A DNA stretch of 64,000 nucleotides from M3007 sp964621185 (GTDB taxonomy: Bacteria > Bacteroidota > Bacteroidia > Chitinophagales > Saprospiraceae), in contig CAZULM010000005.1 in assembly GCA_964621185.1 (NCBI GenBank), forward strand, positions 1 to 64,000, in the 5' to 3' direction. Within the stretch, counting starts at the first letter, position 1, and each line of letters starts with the position of its first letter. The notes beneath the pieces were generated by a model. The model was not told the origin of the DNA. It saw nothing but the letters and a program-made list of their open reading frames with translations, and did not search any database. This document shows positions 57,993 through 64,000 of this stretch, piece after piece. A program made the translations under genes and the position numbers.

Positions 57993-60848
57993 TCAAGCAC
58001 TTGCATAAGCTTCCATCGGTGGGCAGGTACACACTAAGTTTCGGTCGCCAAAAGCCTGGTCGATGCGGCCAACCGTGGCCCAGAACTTCCAGCCATGGCG
58101 CAGGTAGGGGAGCGGGTAGGCGGCCTTTTCCCGGCTGTATGCATGGCTCCAGTCATCACCGGTCATCTCTGCGCAGGTATGCGGCGCATTGTGCAGCACG
58201 TTGTCCTCCTCCGAGTACTTGCCACTGGCGATTTCATCGATTTCTTTCCTGATGGCGAGCAGCGCATCGCAGAAACGGTCTAATTCTTCCTTGCTCTCGC
58301 TTTCCGTGGGCTCGATCATGATGGTGCCGGCGACGGGGAAAGAAAGGGTAGGGGCATGGAAGCCGTAGTCCATCAGGCGCTTGGCGATGTCTTCGGCGCC
58401 GGCAACTGCTTTGAAGGGCCGCAAGTCCACGATCATCTCGTGCGCGCAGCGGCCATTTTCGCCGGTATAGAGGATTTGGTAAGCGCCTTCCAGCCTTGTC
58501 TTGATGTAGTTGGCGTTGAGGATGGCGTATTTGGTGGCATTGGTGACGCCTTCAGCGCCGAGCATTTTGATGTACCCGTAAGAAATGAGCAGGATGCTGG
58601 CGCTGCCCCAGGGCGCGGCGCTGACCGCGGTGGTGCCCTGTGCGCCGCCGATTTCCGCGAAAACGTGCTTGGGGAGATAGGGTGCGAGGCTGCTGTTGCA
58701 GCAGATCGGGCCCATGCCGGGCCCGCCACCGCCGTGCGGGATGGCAAAAGTTTTGTGCAAGTTGAGGTGGCAAACATCAGCGCCGATGATGGCCGGGCTG
58801 GTGAGGCCTACCTGGGCGTTCATATTGGCGCCGTCCATATAAACTTTGCCGCCATGGTGGTGGATAATGGAACAGACTTCCTTGATGGTCGTTTCGAAGA
58901 CTCCGTGCGTGCTGGGGTAGGTGACCATTAGGCAAGAGAGCCGGTCGGCATACTGTGCGGCCTTTGCGCGAAGGTCTTCCACGTCGATGTTCCCCCGCTC
59001 GTCGCAGGCGGTCACCACCACTTCCATGCCTGCCATCACGGCCGAGGCCGGGTTGGTGCCGTGCGCGGAAGAGGGTATCAGGGCGACGTTGCGGTGGGCG
59101 TCTCCTTTTGCATGGTGAAAGGCGCGGATGGCCATCAGGCCGGCGTATTCGCCTTGTGCCCCTGAATTGGGTTGCAGGGAGCAGGCTTCAAAGCCCGTGA
59201 TCTCGCAAAGATACTTTTCCAGCTCGCCGATGATTTGCGCATAACCCTTGGCCTGGTCGGCAGGCATGAAAGGGTGCATGTTGGCCCAGAGCTCCCAGCT
59301 GACGGGGAACATCTGCGTGGCGGCGTTTAGTTTCATGGTGCAGGAGCCCAGCGAGATCATGGAGTGCATCAGCGAAAGGTCGCGGTTTTCGAGCCGCTTG
59401 ATGTAGCGCATCATGTCGCTTTCGGTGTGGTAGGCGTTGAACACCGGGTGGCTCAGGTATTCGCTGGAGCGCATGAGGCTGGCGGGCAGGCGCTCAGCTG
59501 CGGCGCCATCAACGGTCGCGTTGAAAAAACCGGCTATCGCTTGGAGCTCATTATAGGTAGCTGTTTCGTCGAGGCTGATTTGCAGGGCATTTTTTTCGTA
59601 GAAAAAGTTATATCCGGCAGCCTCGGCTTTGCCCCTGATTTCCGCCAACTTGCTGTTGTCCAGCTCGATGCGCAGGGTATCGAAGAAGTATTTGTTGCTT
59701 TGCTTGTGCCCAGCTTTCTCAATGCCCGCAGCCAATGCCGCTGCCATGTCGTGGGTGCGCTGTGCGATGCCGCGAATGCCTTTTGGGCCGTGGTAAACGG
59801 CGTACATGGCAGCCATGTTGGCCAATAAGGCCTGTGCCGTGCAGATATTGGAAGTAGCTTTTTCCCGGCGGATGTGCTGTTCCCGTGTTTGCAGGGCCAT
59901 GCGCAGGGCCCGGTTGCCGTGCTTGTCAACCGATACGCCGATGATACGGCCGGGTATCTGGCGCTTGAATTCCTCGGAACAGGCAAAAAATGCGGCATGA
60001 GGGCCGCCATAGCCCATAGGCACGCCAAAGCGCTGGGAATTGCCGACCACCACGTCGGCGCCCCATTCGCCGGGCGGCGTGAGCAAGGCGAGGGCAAGGA
60101 TGTCGGCGGCAGCGCAAACATAAATGCCGTTGGCTTTGGCTTTTTCAGTAAAGGCGCGCATGTCTTCCACATTTCCATGGCAGTCGGGGTATTGCAGCAT
60201 CACCCCAAAGGTATTCCCGTCGAGTTGGGCAGTTTTCCAGTCGCCAACAACCAGTTCTATGCCGTGGGGCAGGGCCCTGGTTTTCAGCAAGTCGAGGGTT
60301 TGGGGCAGCACTTTGTCGGACACAAAAAACGCTTTGGCTTCTTCCCCGGCCTTGGCGCGCTTGTTTTTTTCGTTGTAGAACATGTTCATGGCCTCTGCCG
60401 CGGCGGTGCCTTCGTCGAGCAGGCTGGCATTAGCGATCGGCAGTCCGCTGAGGTCGCACACCATCGTTTGGAAGTTGAGCAGGCTCTCCAGGCGCCCTTG
60501 GGCCACTTCAGCCTGGTACGGGGTGTACTGGGTGTACCAGCCGGGGTTGTGGAACACGTTTCGGGCAATTACGGAAGGCGTTATGGTGCCGTGATAGCCC
60601 ATCCCGATGAAGTTGCGCATGAGCCGGTTTTTGGAGGCGGCGGCCTTCAGCTCGCTCAGATACTCGAACTCCGACAGGGCGGCGGGGATGTTGAGGGGTT
60701 TTTTTAGGCGAATGGCGTCCGGCACGGTTTGGGCGACCAGTTCGTCTAAGGTGTTTACTTTCAGCAACTTGAGCATTGCTTGGGTGTCGGCTTCGCTGGG
60801 GCCGATATGCCGCCGTTCAAAACGGTCGGGATGCGGAAAATGGCTCAT
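57993..60848 (-). CDS. gcvP: Glycine dehydrogenase (decarboxylating), P protein
   Basis: The P protein of the glycine cleavage system decarboxylates glycine and transfers the aminomethyl group to the lipoyl H protein. The 951-residue single-chain form has the PLP-binding lysine Lys699 in DVCHLNLHKTFAIPHGGGGP, SLGSCTMKLNAA, and the N-terminal RHIGPSEADTQAMLK opening typical of full-length GcvP. Length matches bacterial homodimeric P proteins. gcvT and gcvH are not in the window. ATG 60848 fits the start of homologues. It is divergent from the GHMP kinase gene. Confidence 0.97.
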   Translation of the reverse strand: MSHFPHPDRFERRHIGPSEADTQAMLKLLKVNTLDELVAQTVPDAIRLKKPLNIPAALSEFEYLSELKAAASKNRLMRNFIGMGYHGTITPSVIARNVFHNPGWYTQYTPYQAEVAQGRLESLLNFQTMVCDLSGLPIANASLLDEGTAAAEAMNMFYNEKNKRAKAGEEAKAFFVSDKVLPQTLDLLKTRALPHGIELVVGDWKTAQLDGNTFGVMLQYPDCHGNVEDMRAFTEKAKANGIYVCAAADILALALLTPPGEWGADVVVGNSQRFGVPMGYGGPHAAFFACSEEFKRQIPGRIIGVSVDKHGNRALRMALQTREQHIRREKATSNICTAQALLANMAAMYAVYHGPKGIRGIAQRTHDMAAALAAGIEKAGHKQSNKYFFDTLRIELDNSKLAEIRGKAEAAGYNFFYEKNALQISLDETATYNELQAIAGFFNATVDGAAAERLPASLMRSSEYLSHPVFNAYHTESDMMRYIKRLENRDLSLMHSMISLGSCTMKLNAATQMFPVSWELWANMHPFMPADQAKGYAQIIGELEKYLCEITGFEACSLQPNSGAQGEYAGLMAIRAFHHAKGDAHRNVALIPSSAHGTNPASAVMAGMEVVVTACDERGNIDVEDLRAKAAQYADRLSCLMVTYPSTHGVFETTIKEVCSIIHHHGGKVYMDGANMNAQVGLTSPAIIGADVCHLNLHKTFAIPHGGGGPGMGPICCNSSLAPYLPKHVFAEIGGAQGTTAVSAAPWGSASILLISYGYIKMLGAEGVTNATKYAILNANYIKTRLEGAYQILYTGENGRCAHEMIVDLRPFKAVAGAEDIAKRLMDYGFHAPTLSFPVAGTIMIEPTESESKEELDRFCDALLAIRKEIDEIASGKYSEEDNVLHNAPHTCAEMTGDDWSHAYSREKAAYPLPYLRHGWKFWATVGRIDQAFGDRNLVCTCPPMEAYASA

Positions 60849-61021
60849 TATACACGGTGTGTGTTGGTGAATATTGTGGTGTAGGGCTTTTGCGGGGAAT
60901 TCAGCGGGTCTTTCAAAGGCATCTGAAAACGCGGCGAAGATAGGGATTGTTCACGGGCAAATTAAAGCCCCAAGGCCATCGTTTTCCAACAATCTGCCAA
61001 CGAATCCTCACAAACTCTGAA

Positions 61022-61029
61022 TACATTTG
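61022..61029 (+). promoter_or_regulatory. -7 box immediately before the GHMP kinase gene
   Basis: TACATTTG matches TAnnTTTG exactly and ends five bases before the ATG at 61035, so the transcript would start at about the start codon. No clear TTTG -33 element is seen. Confidence 0.5.
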
Positions 61030-61034
61030 CGTCG

Positions 61035-61925
61035 ATGCGCGTTTACCCGTCAAAAATTCTGCTTTTTGGAGAGTACATCTTGCTGACAGGCGGCACTGCC
61101 TTGGCTGTCCCCGTGCCGGCGTACTTTGGCAAGTGGGCCGAGAACCCGAAAAGCCAGCCTCCCGAATGGCGCCAGCAATTGTTGGGGTTTGCCAACAGCA
61201 GCCCGCTGAAGGCTGTGGCAGGGCTGGATGCCACGGCCTTCTTGCAGGATTTGGAAGGCGGCATCGCCTTCGATTCCAATATCCCCGTTGGCTACGGCCT
61301 GGGCAGTTCCGGCGCCCTCTGCGCCGCGGTTTACGACCGCTATTGTCGCCGAAAGACCGAAGGCTTGAACGAGTTGAAGGAGATATTGGCGGGCATGGAG
61401 GGCTTCTTTCACGGCGCAAGTTCGGGCATAGACCCTTTGACGAGCTATATGGGGAGGCCACTGCTGATCCGCCAGAAAACAAACGCAGAATTTGCGGAAA
61501 CGTCCGTTTGGGACAATGCGCCCATGGTTTTCCTGATCGATTCGCAGACCCCGCGCAAAACTGCCGACCTGGTGCCCTGGTTCTTGGGCAAAACCAGGGA
61601 GCCGGAATTTTCGGCAGCGATGTCCAATACCTACCTGCCCGCTTCCGAATTGGCGCTGGGTGCCTGGCTAAGGGCCGATGCCCGAGTTTTTTGGCCTAAC
61701 TTGCGCACTGTTTCACGATTTCAACTGGAAAATTTCACGCCGATGGTGCCGGCTACCATGCGCGAATTGTGGTCAAAAAGCCTTGAGGGCGACGAGGTCC
61801 TTTTCAAGATTTGTGGCGCCGGCGGCGGCGGGTACATGCTCGGCTTTTGCAGGGCCGAAGCCCCAGTTGCAGCATTGTGCGATCAATACAAAGTTGTTTT
61901 TCCTTTCAGCACCAACAAGCCATGA
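61035..61925 (+). CDS. GHMP kinase, probable mevalonate kinase
   Basis: GHMP-family kinase of 296 residues. The ATP-binding GLGSSGALCAAVYDRY motif (about residues 89-104) and the C-terminal KICGAGGGGYMLGF loop are family hallmarks. The N-terminal ILLFGEYILLTGGTALAVPV resembles the mevalonate kinase KxILFGEHxVxxGxxAlA pattern, and HGASSGIDPLTSYMG provides the catalytic aspartate region. Mevalonate kinase phosphorylates mevalonate in the mevalonate route to isoprenoids, which part of the Bacteroidota use. Homoserine- or galactokinase-like members are less likely, but substrate assignment is not certain. It overlaps the following permease gene by four bases (ATGA). Confidence 0.78.
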   Translation: MRVYPSKILLFGEYILLTGGTALAVPVPAYFGKWAENPKSQPPEWRQQLLGFANSSPLKAVAGLDATAFLQDLEGGIAFDSNIPVGYGLGSSGALCAAVYDRYCRRKTEGLNELKEILAGMEGFFHGASSGIDPLTSYMGRPLLIRQKTNAEFAETSVWDNAPMVFLIDSQTPRKTADLVPWFLGKTREPEFSAAMSNTYLPASELALGAWLRADARVFWPNLRTVSRFQLENFTPMVPATMRELWSKSLEGDEVLFKICGAGGGGYMLGFCRAEAPVAALCDQYKVVFPFSTNKP

Positions 61926-63175
61926 CAAAAAAACTCCCGCGTGCCCCGCTTTGGCTAATGGGCTTTTTGCTTTTTCTGGCCGTCTTTCGCGATGTGCTGG
62001 CGAACGGGAGACCCTTGTACTGCGAGATCGCAGGGCAGGGCTACTGGCCCGGCTTGCGCCGCATTGTTTCGGAAGAGCACAAGCCGTTCGAGGCAGACAC
62101 CTTGCGCAAGCTGCAGGCTCAGACCAACCAGTTTGAGGTTTGGAAAAACCCTAAAAACTTTGACAAACCGCCGATTTACGCGCCCATCCCTTTTTCGCCT
62201 GGGGAAAGGTCAACCCAATACCCGTCGGCAAAATCCAGGCCCGGAACGCCACACGAAGGCTTGGGCCCACAGTTCGTCCATTGGCTCGGCACCGACACCA
62301 ATGGACGCGACATAGCAGCTACCGTGATCAGCGGCGCCCGGATCGCCATTTTGACGGGGGCTTTAGCCATGGCCGTAGCATTAGGCATTGGGCTGAGCCT
62401 GGGGATGCTCGCGGGCTTTTTTGGCGACGACCGTTTGCGCCTCAACCGGGGCGCCTGCCTCTTTTTTTTCCTCGGCTTGCCCCTTGCCTGGTTCTATGCC
62501 GTTACGGTGCGGGCTTACAGCCTAAGTGTTGCAAAAAGTCCGGTAGAATTGTACAAGTCTGTTGGTATATTTTTGGCTATTATGCTCGTTTTCAACGGAG
62601 TAGGGAGATTGTTCCGGCGATTTCCCTGGTTTGCCAAAAGCTTCGTCTTTCCCGCCGATTTGATTGTTATGCGCGTGGCAGAGCTGTTTTCAGCCATCCC
62701 GCGCCTGATATTGATCATCGTTTTGGCGGTTGCCATGCGCGACATGTTTGGGGAGTCGATCTGGCTGATGATCGCCTTGATCGGGGCCCTTGGCTGGACC
62801 GGCGTTGCGAAGCTGGTGCGGGCAGAGCTGCTGCGGGTGCGGGCATTGGACTATGTGGCGGCTGCCAGGGGCTTGGGCTTGCCGGAGTGGCGGGTATTGT
62901 TGCGCCACGCCCTGCCCAATACCCTCCGCCCGATCTATATTGCCCTGGCCTTCGGGGCAGCAGGCGCGGTTTTGATAGAGGCATATCTGTCGTTCCTCGG
63001 GTACGGCGGACAGGTATTTCGCGGGGTGTCCTGGGGCAGCCTGTTCAGCAACGAGAACAGCGCGGCCAACCCGCTCGACACCTGGTGGGTAACATTTTTC
63101 CCGGGGCTTATGATCTTTATCACAGTACTTTCGTTAAACAGGATCGGCGATGCTTTGAGCGAAGGGCACAATTGA
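61922..63175 (+). CDS. ABC transporter permease, DppC-like (OppC family)
   Basis: A 417-residue membrane protein resembling the permease that, with a DppB-like partner, imports oligopeptides or related solutes. The family block GTDTNGRDIAATVISGARIAI (residues about 120-140) starts the second membrane region, and the EAA loop AARGLGLPEWRVLLRHALPN near residue 320 contacts the ATPase. It is about 110 residues longer than usual: there is a long extracytoplasmic stretch after the first helix and an inserted segment with two extra hydrophobic helices (ACLFFFLGLPLAWFYAVTV, GIFLAIMLVFNGVGRLF) between the second and third core helices. No DppB, ATPase or binding protein is adjacent. ATG 61922 overlaps the previous stop (ATGA), so it is coupled to the kinase gene. 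Confidence 0.88.
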   Translation: MTKKLPRAPLWLMGFLLFLAVFRDVLANGRPLYCEIAGQGYWPGLRRIVSEEHKPFEADTLRKLQAQTNQFEVWKNPKNFDKPPIYAPIPFSPGERSTQYPSAKSRPGTPHEGLGPQFVHWLGTDTNGRDIAATVISGARIAILTGALAMAVALGIGLSLGMLAGFFGDDRLRLNRGACLFFFLGLPLAWFYAVTVRAYSLSVAKSPVELYKSVGIFLAIMLVFNGVGRLFRRFPWFAKSFVFPADLIVMRVAELFSAIPRLILIIVLAVAMRDMFGESIWLMIALIGALGWTGVAKLVRAELLRVRALDYVAAARGLGLPEWRVLLRHALPNTLRPIYIALAFGAAGAVLIEAYLSFLGYGGQVFRGVSWGSLFSNENSAANPLDTWWVTFFPGLMIFITVLSLNRIGDALSEGHN

Positions 63176-63293
63176 ATGTGATCATGTGATAATTCGAAAA
63201 TGTGCAGATTCTCGGCAAGGCGTTGCATATAGAAACAAGATAGCCCGAATGTACGGGTCATTGTCAAATTGCCTAATTATCAAATTGGTTAAC

Positions 63294-63674
63294 ATGCGTT
63301 ACGACAACATTCTGGACGATTTCGACTTCGAAGGGAACGAAATGCCTGCATGGGCAGAAGAAGGTGAAGTTGTTGCCAAATTCTACTCGCCCATGGAGGC
63401 GGAGCTGGCTGCCGCCCGCTTGCGCTCGGAGGGCGTCCATTGCTTTTTGGCCAATACGATCGTACAATCGATGTTGCCGACTTTGCAAGCCGTTATCCGG
63501 CTGCACGTCCGGCCAAACGATGCCGCAATGGCTCGGGAAATCCTTCAAGAGGCTGCCATAGAAGCCACCATTACCCCTAAGCCATCGTCGAGCGGAAATG
63601 GCGCCGTCATGGTTATTGCTATCGCCATTGGGTTGTTGTTGGCCTGGCTGTTGGTGCAGGCGCTTTCATTGTAG
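63294..63674 (+). CDS. DUF2007 domain protein with C-terminal membrane anchor
   Basis: The 126-residue protein has a DUF2007 (putative signal transducing) core: EVVAKFYSPMEAELAAARLR, GVHCFLANTIVQSMLP and IRLHVRPNDAAMAREIL, a ferredoxin-like fold with no assigned activity. The end GAVMVIAIAIGLLLAWLLVQ is a transmembrane segment, so the domain is probably exposed at the inner membrane surface. ATG 63294 is preferred to earlier in-frame starts because the family begins here. It follows the permease by about 118 bases. Confidence 0.83.
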   Translation: MRYDNILDDFDFEGNEMPAWAEEGEVVAKFYSPMEAELAAARLRSEGVHCFLANTIVQSMLPTLQAVIRLHVRPNDAAMAREILQEAAIEATITPKPSSSGNGAVMVIAIAIGLLLAWLLVQALSL

Positions 63675-63676
63675 GG

Positions 63677-64000
63677 TCATTGCCGCACGACCTTTTCTAC
63701 CACTGTCCCTTTCTTAGTGCTTATTTCGATATAATATACGCCGCGCATTTCAGGTAGTTGAAGCGGCGCCCCACCTTTTTGCTGCGTGTGTATTCGGCCT
63801 GCGGCATCCCATACCCTGACCGATTTTATATCAACATTGCCTGCGTGCTGAAAAAACACGATGCCCGTATTGTTCAAGGAAGGAAATACTTTTACAAGCC
63901 CTTTGTTGTCAAGGCTGTATGTTGAGACGGGCGATACAAATATGCCGTCCAGGGCTTGTTCGGCCACTAAGATCGGAGATCGATCGGCTGCGTCGAGCAT
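63677..64000 (-). CDS. C-terminal part of a T9SS type A protein (runs past window end)
   Basis: Only the last 107 residues lie in the window, with the N-terminus beyond position 64000. VFPSLNNTGIVFFQHAGNVD and the closing MRGVYYIEISTKKGTVVEKV show the typical layout of a type A T9SS sorting domain, although the opening P-N-P motif is altered (FPSLNN). It is the last of the T9SS cargo in the window. Its stop is only two bases from the stop of the convergent DUF2007 gene. Nothing can be said of the missing part. Confidence 0.72.
   Translation of the reverse strand: MLDAADRSPILVAEQALDGIFVSPVSTYSLDNKGLVKVFPSLNNTGIVFFQHAGNVDIKSVRVWDAAGRIHTQQKGGAPLQLPEMRGVYYIEISTKKGTVVEKVVRQ

Overview
The window looks like a chromosomal segment of a Bacteroidota member, most probably of the Saprospiria type (genus not determinable from sequence alone). 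The case rests on: at least six, probably seven, proteins with type IX secretion system (T9SS) C-terminal sorting domains; very long SprB-repeat surface proteins; the cluster bamD - rpoZ (omega) - coaBC - porD; a long-form GAPDH; an Hc1/histone-H1-like small protein; and clear Bacteroidota-type -7 promoter boxes (TAnnTTTG) in front of both tRNA genes, bamD, argS and others. GC content is moderate, and several secreted-protein genes are visibly AT-richer than the housekeeping genes.

Layout. 1-4.6 kb: a Fic-family enzyme, miaA, tRNA-Gly(GCC), ppk1 and tRNA-Leu(CAA). 4.6-10.2 kb: a minus-strand envelope and cofactor block (hscB, rseP, porD, coaBC, rpoZ, bamD). 10.2-13.6 kb: a three-gene proton-translocating transhydrogenase (pntA1, pntA2, pntB) with a DinB-family gene inserted between the two alpha-subunit genes. 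13.8-23.3 kb: a GNAT acetyltransferase and a 2937-residue SprB-repeat adhesin with a type B T9SS sorting domain. 23.5-28.6 kb: an NdpA-like nucleoid-associated protein and three glycosyltransferases. 28.5-34.4 kb: three exported proteins, two of them tandem paralogues. 34.7-39.9 kb: another glycosyltransferase, a DUF433 protein, mannose-1-phosphate guanylyltransferase, a DUF4143 ATPase and GDP-fucose synthase. 40-47 kb: histone-like protein, biotin carboxylase, an ELWxxDGTxxGT-repeat T9SS protein, glnS and argS. 47-56 kb: a repeat-rich intergenic region, a 1506-residue mosaic T9SS surface protein, sppA and a PKD/Ycf48-like T9SS protein. 56.5-64 kb: gapdh, gcvP, a mevalonate-kinase-like GHMP kinase overlapping a DppC-like permease, a DUF2007 protein, and the tail of another T9SS cargo.

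How the genes relate. Many genes serve the cell surface. BamD and PorD act in outer-membrane assembly and T9SS biogenesis, RseP and SppA are membrane proteases, and the scattered CTD proteins are T9SS cargo. The glycosyltransferases with GDP-mannose and GDP-fucose synthesis probably build surface glycan, possibly the glycan to which cargo is attached (inference). The rest is core metabolism and translation.

Most unusual signals: the strict two-type (A/B) alternation of SprB units in the giant adhesin; a family of short palindromic repeats built on GTC(T/A)GAC, including a perfect 40-nt inverted pair; CCCGAAA heptad repeats in inverted pairs; -7 boxes placed so close to start codons that leaderless mRNAs are likely; and a C8 tract at the presumed start of one secreted-protein gene. 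I see no CRISPR array, prophage, transposase or complete new defence system.
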